Positions 25,763 to 34,934 of a stretch of DNA of 64,000 nt are shown here, in pieces. How positions within the stretch are numbered: the first letter of the stretch is position 1; every line of letters begins with the position of its first letter. The notes beneath the pieces were generated by a model, which had not been told where the DNA came from, searched no databases, and saw only the letters and a list, made by a program, of their open reading frames with translations. The stretch covers positions 45,622-109,621 of the forward strand of contig CANJKV010000001.1 in NCBI GenBank assembly GCA_947474855.1. Reading direction: 5' to 3'. This DNA comes from Aurantimonadaceae bacterium (GTDB lineage: Bacteria > Pseudomonadota > Alphaproteobacteria > Rhizobiales > Rhizobiaceae). The position numbers and the translations under genes are program-made.

Positions 25763-27600
25763 GGCGTCGTTCTCCGAACGTCGAAGACGGCAGGCGCGAT
25801 CTCGATGCCCGGCGCTTCGACCGACAGCGAGAAGCGCCCGGGCCGGCGCGCGAGCTCTACGACGAAGGTCCGGTCCGGACCCGGGCGGGCCAGAAGGCGC
25901 TTGGGCGCGCCGAAGCCGAGATCATGGAGCCGGAGCGCGAGCGGCCCCTCGGCAAGGCCTGGCGGACGGTTGCGGATCGCCAGGACCACCACCGCCTTGC
26001 CGCCCGGCTCGGGCGGCGGCGTCATCGAGACGACGCGAAGGGAGGCCGGCGGCAACTCCTCGGCGCCCGGTCCCTCCACGAGGAAGCCGGCGCAGCCGGT
26101 GGTTCCTCCAGGCCCCGTGGTCGCCACGAGCTGGTAGGATCCGCCGCGCGGAAGCGTCACCAACGCCGAGAACCGGCCGGGCGCGATTTCGGCGAAGCCG
26201 CGATCGAAGAGCGCGAGCTCGTCGATCGTCCGTCCCGCAACGCGGATGGTGGACGTCATCGCGTTGGAGATGCCGCCGCCTGCCGCGATGCGATAGGCGA
26301 CGGGACTGCCGGGCGGCAGGAAGAGCGCCATGGGCTCGGGATCGAGAGGCACGAGGATCCCGCTCCCGGCATCCGGCGCCGTGAGCGGGCCGGGAACGTC
26401 CACCCGTCGAAGGAAGGGCGGCGCACCGCCCCCGAGCGGCGCGAGATCGAGGACGCTCACGAGACGGGAATCGGCGTGCGCGAGAACGAGGGAGGTGCCG
26501 GCGCGGGCGCTCGCCGTCACCGGGCCGGGAAGCGGCAAACGCGCTGCGATGCGCGAGAACGTCAGATCGACCACAGCGAGATCGGGGCGCGCCCCGTCGC
26601 TCCAGGCGAGGGCATAGCGGCGATTGCCGGCTTCGCCGAGCGCCAGGCCGGAGGGCGAAAACGGAAGCGGGAGGCGCGCCGCGTCGGCGGGGGCGTCGAG
26701 CCAGCGAAGTCGCAGCTCGGGCGCATCCGGGACGGCCGACACCAGCGCTACCCCATCGGCCGCGACCGCTGGCCCGAGGCTCGCCGGAGGCAGGCGAACG
26801 GGCGCAGACCCGAGATCGCGCAGGATCGCCGCCGACCCGTCGGCAGCCGCGACGATCGCGCCGGCGCCGGACGCCGTCATGCGGATCGGACCGGGACCGA
26901 GGTTTTCGCGGCGCAGGAGCGTGCCGTCTCCATTCAGAAGCGCGATCGATCCGGCCGCGTTTTCGGTGACGATCAGCCCGTCGCCGCCGAGCGCGAGAAG
27001 CCCGCTGGGGTTGCGGAGATTCTCGGCGACGAGCCGACGACCGCCGGCGGGAAGATCGACCGCCTCGATCCGCCCGGCTGCACGATCGAGAAGAAATGCG
27101 CGCGGTACCGTTCCGCCGAGCGCGAAGCCGTCCGCCGCGCCGTCGATTTGCGTGACGCTGATCGTGTTGGCGACGCCGAGGCGATGGGCGAGATCGGTCA
27201 CCACGAGCCGTGCTCGACCGTCTTCGCGAGCGAGGCCGACGAGATAGCGCCCGTCGAGCGGAAAGTCGTCCGGCGACAGCGTTCCCGAGGCGCGCAGCAT
27301 GTGGGCGGCCGCCCCGCAGCTCGGCGCGCCCGGCTCCAGCCGCCGGACGAAGGCGCGCGGCCGGAGCCCTGTCGCCGGCCGACCCGAGGTCGCGTCCGAG
27401 AAGGAGACGGTGACCGATAGCACCTGTCCGGCCATGAGGGACGGATCGCCGGCAGGCCTGCCTGCGGAGAAGGGCTCGATCGTCATGGCCGTTCGCAGGC
27501 CCGGAGCCGACGGGACATCCTGGGCTGCGGCCGTCGCGAGCGCCGCCGCGAGGAGGCCGAGGGCGGCGCCGACGCGGCCGGCCCGGTTCAGGGCTTGCAC
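25759..27600 (-). CDS. Exported beta-propeller-like protein of unknown function
   Basis: A 613-residue protein with a signal peptide (VGAALGLLAAALATAAAQ). The middle (about 120-470) is rich in repeated short strands such as VPRAFLLDRAAGRIEAVDLPAGG, NPSGLLALGGDGLIVTENAAG and PSGLALGEAGNRRYALAW, which read like NHL/YVTN blades. The C-terminal ~130 residues look like an Ig-like domain. I use the GTG at 27600, overlapping the oxidase gene's end by 13 bases; the upstream frame to 27687 is shadow. Its own stop overlaps the SCO start. It may be a structural partner or electron-transfer scaffold of the oxidase. I cannot name a family. Confidence 0.65.
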   Translation of the reverse strand: MQALNRAGRVGAALGLLAAALATAAAQDVPSAPGLRTAMTIEPFSAGRPAGDPSLMAGQVLSVTVSFSDATSGRPATGLRPRAFVRRLEPGAPSCGAAAHMLRASGTLSPDDFPLDGRYLVGLAREDGRARLVVTDLAHRLGVANTISVTQIDGAADGFALGGTVPRAFLLDRAAGRIEAVDLPAGGRRLVAENLRNPSGLLALGGDGLIVTENAAGSIALLNGDGTLLRRENLGPGPIRMTASGAGAIVAAADGSAAILRDLGSAPVRLPPASLGPAVAADGVALVSAVPDAPELRLRWLDAPADAARLPLPFSPSGLALGEAGNRRYALAWSDGARPDLAVVDLTFSRIAARLPLPGPVTASARAGTSLVLAHADSRLVSVLDLAPLGGGAPPFLRRVDVPGPLTAPDAGSGILVPLDPEPMALFLPPGSPVAYRIAAGGGISNAMTSTIRVAGRTIDELALFDRGFAEIAPGRFSALVTLPRGGSYQLVATTGPGGTTGCAGFLVEGPGAEELPPASLRVVSMTPPPEPGGKAVVVLAIRNRPPGLAEGPLALRLHDLGFGAPKRLLARPGPDRTFVVELARRPGRFSLSVEAPGIEIAPAVFDVRRTTP

Positions 27601-30600
27601 GGCGTCGCCTCCCCCGGAGCGTTCGGCGAAACCGCGAGATAGCCCCACACGCCGGCCGCGAAGATGTGCTGCGGCCCGTCGCGCCACAGGTATTCCCCCG
27701 AAGCCTGCGGCGCGCAGCCGAAGGCCGTCATCGCCTTGCCGGGACCGAGCAGCGCCGAATGCCCGGATCCGAAGCCGGGCATGAGGTCGTCATAGCCGAA
27801 GCCCGTCGACACGAAGGCCCGTTGGCGCGCCCGTCCCTGCGGCAGGGCGATGCGCACGGCGATCTCCTCCTGCGGCCGCGCCGCGATCTCGGGGCTGGCG
27901 AGCGGCCGCGTCTGCGGCGAGGCGAAGCGCCGGGCGAGGAAGTCGGGCGCGAACTCGACGGCGTTGAGGTCGTCCCCGTCGCCGCGATCGGGATAGCCGC
28001 GCGTGCCGAAGGCCGCGTCGGCTCCCCCCGTTCCGGCGATGCGCAGCCGGAACGGCGCGGAGCGATAATCGACACCCTGCTCGCCGCGATCGTAGGAGTC
28101 GTCGCAGACGACGCAGTCCGGAAGCGGCCGCCCGCTCCAGCCGGGCAGCGCGGCCACCGCGGAGGCGCGACGCCAGAGGTTGAGGCCGTCCTGCCAGAGA
28201 AGCACCCGCTCGCGCAGGATCGCCTCCGGCACGTGCGTCGCGTCTCCGGGATCGCCGACGACCGTGACGGCGGGCACCGGCACGAGCGCTGCCGGGGCGT
28301 GGCGCCAGGTGAAGCGCTCCGCCGAGCTTCCGGTCGGCGTCGATCCCTTCGGCTCGACCACCAGCGTTCCCGACAAGCCGTGGACGCCGTGCGAGACGAT
28401 GTCGCCGAGGGAGCGGATCGGCAGAGCGCCGAAGGCGTAGGGAATGCTCACGAAGACGCGGTCCGCCCGTCCGGGTTCGGCGAAGAAGGCGTCGAGCGCC
28501 CGCTGCACGAAACCCGTCTGCTCTTCGGGGATGTCGTAGACGCAAAGAACCAGACCGAAGACGGTGATCTGCTTCTGCGTGGCGCATCCGTTCTCCTCGC
28601 TGCTGCGCAGGACGACTCTCATCGCCTCCCCCGCGCCGAGCCCGGCCGCGGCCCGCAGCGCGGCGTCGAGGCCGGAGCCCGAACCGGGGTCGAGAAGTTG
28701 GTCCAGCCGGTTCTCGCTCGCCCAGGCGAAGCCGGCGAAATAGCGCGTGACGGTCCAGAACGGCCGCGACGAGCCGCCCGGCGGCACGGCGCGGGCCTCG
28801 TTGACGCCGACGGCCTGGAGTCCGCCGGGCCTCAGCATCGGGGTGGTCAGCGGAAGCGACAAGGCCACGTGCCGCGAAGGCACGAGTTCGAAGGAACCGC
28901 CCGTCTGCCGCCGGTCCACGTTGAGGGGAACGATCGGCGGCATCAGCGCGTCGCCCGGCTGATCCCAGATCGCTCCGGTCGCGCTCAACGCGTTGATCAG
29001 CAGCAGGTCGGCGCAGTCGCCCGCTGCCACGCGGAGGACGAACGGCATGCCGAAGATCGTGGCGCGCTTAGCGGCCTGCGTCGCCGCGTCGTCGCCCGGC
29101 CGGATCGCCGCGTCGAGCTTGCGGCGGATGATGGCGCGGATCGCGCGGGCATCGAGTCCCGCGAGCGTCGCGTCTTGGCGGTTGGCGAAGGCCTCGTAGA
29201 GCCCCATGCCGGACCCGCCGTCGTAGTAGGGGGCGAGATTCAGGGGAGCCCTGTCGAGGCCAAGGTCGGCGAGCGACAGGGGCACGAGCATCAATCCGTC
29301 GGGATCGAACAGCCCGTTCTGGCGCGGCCCCGCACCATAGATCGTGCCGGGAACGGCGAAGTCGTCCTTGGGAAGCACCTCGCCCGCCCGCACCGCGGCC
29401 GCGATCACCGGAACGCGGTCACCATCGAGGGGACACCACGCCTTGAGGCTCGACGTTTCGGCCGGCACGGTCGGTGCGATCGTCGGCGTGGCTGGAACCG
29501 GCGCGCCGCTCGTGGTCGCCCTCCACTGCCGGCGCAGGACCGGAAGCGGCACGAGGCGCCGTCCCACCGCGCTCCCGGCCGCCACCGGATCGAGGCAGCG
29601 CTCGAACTCGTCGCCCGTTCTGGGCGGCGTCGACAGGCACGTCGCCGCGTCGGCCTCGCCCGGCCCGTCATAGGTGCGGATCAGGCCCCAGGCCCCGTTC
29701 CATAGGGCGTCGGTCGAGCCGAAGTGATAGAGGAGATCGAGCGAAGGCCGGCCGTCCGGAACGCTCGCGACGAGGCTGCTGGCGCCTCTACCGTCGTTCG
29801 AGCCGTTCGACCCGATGGCCGGCGCGAAGGATGCCCCCTGGTTGTTGACGCCGCTGGCAACGAGCGAGCCGAACTCGAAATGCTCGGAAATGCCGACCTC
29901 GTGCGCGGCGACGAAGCCGAGGGGGTTGTCGCAGCCTGCGACGAAGGTCTCCATGTCGTTCCAGAACGGCTGGTTCTCGTAGCCGCCGACCGACCAGCCG
30001 GGGAACTCGCCGGGCCGTCCGCTCCGGCCGAAAGGCGATTCGAGGCAGGCGGTGCTGCGCGAGCGCGGACCGCTCCGCTCCGACTCGTGGCGCTCCGCCG
30101 GAAAGGGCTGATCGACGTTGCGGCGGATGGTGCGCCCCTCGACCGTGAAGATGTGCTGGACCTCCTGCGCACCCTGGATCAGGCGGACGACGAGGCGCTC
30201 GCCGGACAGGGCCTCCAGGACGGGCGTGCAGGGATCGCCGTGGAGGTCGGAGCGGAAGATGTTGGCCATGTCGCCCGCCTCGCCGCCGCGCTGGCGCACG
30301 ATGCTGCGGTTGTCGCTCGGCGAGAGGCTCGGCGCGCCGGCCGGGCCGCAGGGGCTCGCGGCGAAGGGTGGCGGCAGGCCGTTCCGGTCGCCTCCCACGC
30401 GAAGCGGGATCGGCTCGCCCCGATAGTTGACGAGGTAGGGATCGTGGTGATCGGCCGAGATCGCCTCGGGACGTGCCGGCGGCGCGATCGGGCGGCCGTG
30501 CTCGCGCCGGATTTCGCGCCAGCGCTCGGCGAGTTCGGTGACGCGGGCTTCGCTCGGCGACAGCGGGGTACCCCGCAGGGCCAGATCGAGGGCAGGCGCC

Positions 30601-33600
30601 GCCTCGCCGTTGGCGACGTCGTCCGGCGAGGGGGACGTCGCAGGATCGAGGGCCTCGGCCACCAGCCGGTCGAGACCGCGAAGATCGCCGGCCGGTTGCG
30701 GCACCGGCAGGGGCGCGTTGGTCTCGCGCCTGCCGTCGTAGAGTAGCGCGAAGTCGGCGATGGCGAGGGCATATTCGCGGGCATCGACCTGCAGGGGATC
30801 GCCGGCGACCTGCTTGGCCGGGTCGCCGAGCCTCGGCCGGTCCCCCGGCTGCTCCAGCGCGTTGTCCTTGTAGGTGAAGACGTTTGCACGCGCGCCGACG
30901 AGGCGTTCGGACTCTTCGGTAGCGAGCGTCGGCACCGGGGGCGACGCGCCCTGCGCGGTCGCCGGGCCGGCGACGCAGAGCTCGGGCGGCGCGGCCTCCT
31001 CGCCCGGTCGCGGCAGCGGGCAGACGACGTGCGTCGACGGCTCGATCAGGAGCGCGGAGTAGAACCCGTGCTGCTGGATGTTGGAGGGTCCGAAGTGATC
31101 GTGGGTGAACACGGTACGCAAGGTGCGGTCGGCGACCTGCGCTCCCTCGCCCGCGCGCCCGACGAGGCCCTCGTAGCTGAGGATCGGGTCGGCGAACCAG
31201 CGCTGCACGGTGGTCTGGAAATACTGGATGTTCTCCGGCAGGAACCGGTCCAGCTTGTGGACCGTCTCGATCATCCGGGCGGCGCATTGCGCGTCGGTGC
31301 GCTCGGCGATGTCGTCGATGGAGGACGGATCCTCCCCGTCCCGCTTCGTCGCCCGGCCGCGCGAGTGGCAGATCCGGGCCAGGACTTCCTGCGGCGAGAA
31401 GGTGCCATCCTCGTAGTTGAAGCCGTTGCCCGAGCCGTCCGACGAGGTGACGTCGAACTTCACGAGGTGGATATGCTGGCCGATCGTGTCGGTCGGAACC
31501 TTCATCTGGAAGTCGTCGAGCTTCAGCGCCTTGGCCGTTTCGTTCGTGTGCTGGACCTCGATGCACTCTCCGGAAAAGGCGCGGAAGTAGAAGGGTTCGG
31601 CGGTGGCGGTGGAGCGCCCCTTGGTGGCACCGGCCTGCGAAGACAGGACGTTGATCCGTCCCTGCGGATCGTGCCAGCCGGCGCGGTTGACCACGAGATC
31701 GACGTCGACTGCCGAGACCTTGAAGCGGCGGAAACCCAGAAGCCCCGGATCGGGCACCATCCTGACCTCGGCCGCGCGCAGCGGATCGGCGATCTCGGCG
31801 AAGGCTTGCGGATCTCGGGCCCAGGAACCCGTCGCGGCGTCGAAGCGGCGGAAGGGACTGCCTGCCATCACGCTCGGCGCGCCGCACGGATCGGCGAAGG
31901 GAGCACCGGGCGCGGGCGGCGCGCCGTTCACCGGAAAGAAGGCGCGGGTCGGCGGCATCGCGGGCGGGCTCGGGCGGGGCCGCAGAGGCGCAGAGCCGGC
32001 AGCCGCGACGGGCGCGGGCATCGCTGCCAAAACGCCGGCGGTCGGGACGTCGTAGGCACCCGCGTTGGCGTCGGGCGCGGCCACGACCGCGCCGTGGGCA
32101 TCGCGCAGCTTCACCGCCGCACCGTCGTGGTGGAAGCGCATGGCGGATCGTTCGAGGCGGGTGCCGGCATGGGGCAGCAGTTCCAGCCGCAGCTCGCCGA
32201 ACTCCGACGTCATGTCCCCGAGCGCCAGCATGCGCTCGATCGGCACCACGGGGTCTTCGCCCGCCTCGAAGCGCTCGCGCTGCTCGTCGGTAGCCGCGCC
32301 CGGGAGGGACCGCCCCGCCGTCACGACGTGGCGCGGAAGCCCGCCGTCGAGGCGCGGCCGGCCGAGCGCCGCGGCGAGGTTCGGCTCCAGCGCGTTCGCC
32401 GCCTCGGCCATGTCGAGCGGCGGCTGCGGCGTGCGATGGCCGGGCACGCCGGGAATATAGAACGGATAGCCCGGCATGGCCGTGCCGGGACCCTCGGTGT
32501 CGGCATAGGTCGGCAGGAGCGGTAGGCCGTTCGCGGGCAGCGGGACGAGCCCGGGGATTGGCGTTCCCAAATCCTGACGTGCGGCGCCGGGCTCGCGCCA
32601 TTCGCCCTGCGGGCCGACGCTGCCTTCCCGCCGCGGCGTCGTCGCGCCCGCCAGGATCTCGGCCTGCGTCTGCTTGCCGCGCGGCTCGACGGAAAGCGAC
32701 GGCTCGACCTGCCCGTCCGGCAGGAGGCGCGTGCCGTCCTCCAGAACGTCGTGGACGCGCCAGAGCGCCCACATGCCTTGCGCGAAGTGCGGGTAGAGGT
32801 GGCAATGGAAGATCGCGTCGCCCGGCGTGCGGTTGCGATTGCCCGTGCCGAGCGATGCCCAGTAGCCCTTCGGTTCGGGGAGGCTGCCGTCCGGCTGGCG
32901 CGGCGCGAAGCGGTCGAGCCCGCCCTGGTAGATCCTGTAGGTCAGACCCTGCTGCGGGGCGATGGTCTGGCTGTCGAGATAGGCCCCCCGGCCGGAGTCG
33001 TTGCCCGCGAACCATTGATGGCTGTGCAGGTGGAAGACGTGGGTTTCCTTGCCCGCGTGGAGGTTGCGAAAGACCACCTTGTCGTTGAGGTAGGAGTGGT
33101 GGACGTTCGAGGGATCGTCGGGAAAGACTTCGAGAAGCGCCGGGTCGCCGTTCGCCCAGCTTTCCAGGAAGAACTCCTCGTATAGGCATTCGGCGCACTG
33201 TCCGGCTGGGCCGATGCCCAGCCGGTTGGCCAGCACGGCCGCGCCGACCCCGCTTGAGCCGTAGTTGATCGCGAAACCGTCCCGCACGCCGGCGAGCTGA
33301 CCGTAGCGGCCGAGCGCCTTCAGGTCGTCGGCGTAGAAGGTCTTCAGCTCGTCGTGGAAGATGACGGTGAACTCGCGAAAGGGTGCGGCCGCTTCGCGCG
33401 CCAGGCGCCGTTCGCGCAAGCTCGCCTCCGTCCGGGCCACGGGAAGCGGCTCGGCCTCAGTCTCCGGAACGACGATGGCGTTGAGGTCGGAATGAACGAT
33501 CTCAAAGACCGGCGCGGTCTCGCCGGCGTCGATGCAGGGCCGGAGCATGGCGAGAACCGGAACGTCCTGCACGCCGCAGTCGAAGCCTCGGCCGGCCCGC

Positions 33601-34625
33601 GCCGCGTCGCGGCTGTCTGGCACAGCCGCGAAGTAGTCAACCGTGCCTTGCCGCGCGTGGCGCACCGGCCCTTCCGATTTTGGCCAGACGCGATCGAAGG
33701 CGGCGGGCGAGACCTGGCTGCGGAAGGCCTGCGCACCGGCCCGCTCGACGATGAGCGCGCCGAAGAGGCCATGGATCAGCGAGCCGCCGTCCGCCTCTCC
33801 GCCGGCCGGCGCGGCATAGCTCGACACGAGATGCGTGCCTTCGGTCGGCAGGCGCCAGCGGCAGGTGAAGCTTGCGCCGGGTGCGACCGCGCCGGTGCCG
33901 ACGCAGGCCGGATGGATCTCGCTCCCGACAGGCACCGGTTCGAGGCCGGGAATGACGAAGGACAGGTTGCGCGTCAGCGGCCAATCCGTCCCGTAGCCGT
34001 TGGCGGCCACGGCCTCGTCGCCGTCCGCCTCGACCGTCCGACACTGCTCCGCGAAGGCGGCGCCCACCTCGTCACGCAGGGCGACGGAGCCTGCGCCCGC
34101 GTCCTCGCAGAAGCCCAGTCCAGGCTCGCCGTCGGTTGCGGAAGGCGGCAGCGCGGTGCTTGTCAGCCCCGGCTGGTCGGGCCGCAGGAGGTTGGTGACC
34201 GTCACTTCGAGCGTGTCGCCGACATTGGCGCGCAGGACCAGCGGACGCGGACGCAAGCAGTCGCGAAGCCGGACCTCGCCGGGTTCGAGCGGCCCGGTTC
34301 CGCCTTCGGCGCCGGTCATCTCGCCGCAGGCCTCAGCGTCGGGCCCCTCGCCGCTTCCGGCATCGAGGGCCGACACGTTGCGCTTGAGCGCGAAGATCAT
34401 GCCGTAGGGATTGAAGGAGCCGAAGCGGTTGTAGACGATGAGGTGATCGAGGGCGACGACGTCGGCGTGGACGATGCGGCCCACCTCCTGAGCACCCGCC
34501 TCGCCGGCCGAAAGGCCGCCGCTCGCCGTGAGCAGGAGCGCCGAGAGCGCCATGGCGATCCGCGGCGGCCGGGCCGAACCCGATCGGCACCGCTGCGACG
34601 GAGCGAGACGAACAACGTCGAGCAT
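27588..34625 (-). CDS. Giant exported multicopper oxidase-like protein (2,345 residues)
   Basis: One open frame encodes 2,345 residues, far longer than usual multicopper oxidases (~500) and MnxG or ceruloplasmin (~1,000-1,200). A signal peptide (PRIAMALSALLLTASGGLSAGEAGA) is present; the ATG is at 34625, with an alternative at 34553. Copper-ligand motifs include VFHLHSHQW (~530), FHCHLYPHFAQGMW (~608, with type 1 Cys, His and axial Met spacing), GQHIHLVKFDV (~1052) and DHFGPSNIQQHG (~1175). Domain-end signatures recur at ~283 (HGLFGALIVER), ~1180 (HGFYSALLIEP) and ~2077 (HGVHGLSGTLVVEP), suggesting repeated cupredoxin modules. It heads an operon with propeller, SCO and cytochrome genes. Resemblance in size and context to MofA-type Mn(II) oxidases makes metal oxidation a reasonable inference, not a proof. 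Confidence 0.85.
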   Translation of the reverse strand: MLDVVRLAPSQRCRSGSARPPRIAMALSALLLTASGGLSAGEAGAQEVGRIVHADVVALDHLIVYNRFGSFNPYGMIFALKRNVSALDAGSGEGPDAEACGEMTGAEGGTGPLEPGEVRLRDCLRPRPLVLRANVGDTLEVTVTNLLRPDQPGLTSTALPPSATDGEPGLGFCEDAGAGSVALRDEVGAAFAEQCRTVEADGDEAVAANGYGTDWPLTRNLSFVIPGLEPVPVGSEIHPACVGTGAVAPGASFTCRWRLPTEGTHLVSSYAAPAGGEADGGSLIHGLFGALIVERAGAQAFRSQVSPAAFDRVWPKSEGPVRHARQGTVDYFAAVPDSRDAARAGRGFDCGVQDVPVLAMLRPCIDAGETAPVFEIVHSDLNAIVVPETEAEPLPVARTEASLRERRLAREAAAPFREFTVIFHDELKTFYADDLKALGRYGQLAGVRDGFAINYGSSGVGAAVLANRLGIGPAGQCAECLYEEFFLESWANGDPALLEVFPDDPSNVHHSYLNDKVVFRNLHAGKETHVFHLHSHQWFAGNDSGRGAYLDSQTIAPQQGLTYRIYQGGLDRFAPRQPDGSLPEPKGYWASLGTGNRNRTPGDAIFHCHLYPHFAQGMWALWRVHDVLEDGTRLLPDGQVEPSLSVEPRGKQTQAEILAGATTPRREGSVGPQGEWREPGAARQDLGTPIPGLVPLPANGLPLLPTYADTEGPGTAMPGYPFYIPGVPGHRTPQPPLDMAEAANALEPNLAAALGRPRLDGGLPRHVVTAGRSLPGAATDEQRERFEAGEDPVVPIERMLALGDMTSEFGELRLELLPHAGTRLERSAMRFHHDGAAVKLRDAHGAVVAAPDANAGAYDVPTAGVLAAMPAPVAAAGSAPLRPRPSPPAMPPTRAFFPVNGAPPAPGAPFADPCGAPSVMAGSPFRRFDAATGSWARDPQAFAEIADPLRAAEVRMVPDPGLLGFRRFKVSAVDVDLVVNRAGWHDPQGRINVLSSQAGATKGRSTATAEPFYFRAFSGECIEVQHTNETAKALKLDDFQMKVPTDTIGQHIHLVKFDVTSSDGSGNGFNYEDGTFSPQEVLARICHSRGRATKRDGEDPSSIDDIAERTDAQCAARMIETVHKLDRFLPENIQYFQTTVQRWFADPILSYEGLVGRAGEGAQVADRTLRTVFTHDHFGPSNIQQHGFYSALLIEPSTHVVCPLPRPGEEAAPPELCVAGPATAQGASPPVPTLATEESERLVGARANVFTYKDNALEQPGDRPRLGDPAKQVAGDPLQVDAREYALAIADFALLYDGRRETNAPLPVPQPAGDLRGLDRLVAEALDPATSPSPDDVANGEAAPALDLALRGTPLSPSEARVTELAERWREIRREHGRPIAPPARPEAISADHHDPYLVNYRGEPIPLRVGGDRNGLPPPFAASPCGPAGAPSLSPSDNRSIVRQRGGEAGDMANIFRSDLHGDPCTPVLEALSGERLVVRLIQGAQEVQHIFTVEGRTIRRNVDQPFPAERHESERSGPRSRSTACLESPFGRSGRPGEFPGWSVGGYENQPFWNDMETFVAGCDNPLGFVAAHEVGISEHFEFGSLVASGVNNQGASFAPAIGSNGSNDGRGASSLVASVPDGRPSLDLLYHFGSTDALWNGAWGLIRTYDGPGEADAATCLSTPPRTGDEFERCLDPVAAGSAVGRRLVPLPVLRRQWRATTSGAPVPATPTIAPTVPAETSSLKAWCPLDGDRVPVIAAAVRAGEVLPKDDFAVPGTIYGAGPRQNGLFDPDGLMLVPLSLADLGLDRAPLNLAPYYDGGSGMGLYEAFANRQDATLAGLDARAIRAIIRRKLDAAIRPGDDAATQAAKRATIFGMPFVLRVAAGDCADLLLINALSATGAIWDQPGDALMPPIVPLNVDRRQTGGSFELVPSRHVALSLPLTTPMLRPGGLQAVGVNEARAVPPGGSSRPFWTVTRYFAGFAWASENRLDQLLDPGSGSGLDAALRAAAGLGAGEAMRVVLRSSEENGCATQKQITVFGLVLCVYDIPEEQTGFVQRALDAFFAEPGRADRVFVSIPYAFGALPIRSLGDIVSHGVHGLSGTLVVEPKGSTPTGSSAERFTWRHAPAALVPVPAVTVVGDPGDATHVPEAILRERVLLWQDGLNLWRRASAVAALPGWSGRPLPDCVVCDDSYDRGEQGVDYRSAPFRLRIAGTGGADAAFGTRGYPDRGDGDDLNAVEFAPDFLARRFASPQTRPLASPEIAARPQEEIAVRIALPQGRARQRAFVSTGFGYDDLMPGFGSGHSALLGPGKAMTAFGCAPQASGEYLWRDGPQHIFAAGVWGYLAVSPNAPGEATPCKP

Positions 34626-34934
34626 AGGCCCTCACACGGAGATCGTGCGTGCCATGCGGTGTCCGCCCCATTTGCCGAGGCGGCGCGCACAAGCTTCACG
34701 CACTGGACGACGTTAGGGAAGGCAAGTCCTTGATACTCGAGCAGATCGTGGAACGTCGACGCGATCCCGATCACGCTCGCAACAGACACTCAGACTCTGG
34801 CAACAACGTCCCGCGAAGCGGACACGACTCATCCGACCGGGCACGATCTACATGCTCATCATGCCTACTATACATAGAATTTATTTGGCATCAACATGCG
34901 CAGCGAGCATCGGCCGTCGACCGGAGACCGTAGG
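34626..34934. promoter_or_regulatory. Divergent gap between giant oxidase and metalloprotease
   Basis: A 309-base gap without a convincing gene. It includes a patch (about 34855-34892) much richer in A+T than its surroundings, with TACTAT/TATACA hexamers that could serve as a -10 for the protease gene. ATGCC at 34861-34865 and GGCAT at 34887-34891 form a loose inverted repeat around it. An in-frame ATG at 34896 exists for the protease, but the GGAGA before 34935 favours the later start. Confidence 0.4.

Noticed and set aside
29788-33198. 1,136-residue minus-strand frame inside the giant oxidase gene
   Set aside because: It is an arginine/proline-rich shadow frame typical of high-GC coding DNA, with no family features, whereas the 2,345-residue frame carries clear copper motifs.
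34711-34726. On the minus strand, CTTGCCTTCCCTAACG resembles half of a CueR/HmrR copper-sensor box upstream of the giant oxidase
   Set aside because: The matching right half (GGAAGG) is missing at the expected spacing, so it is not a credible dyad operator.
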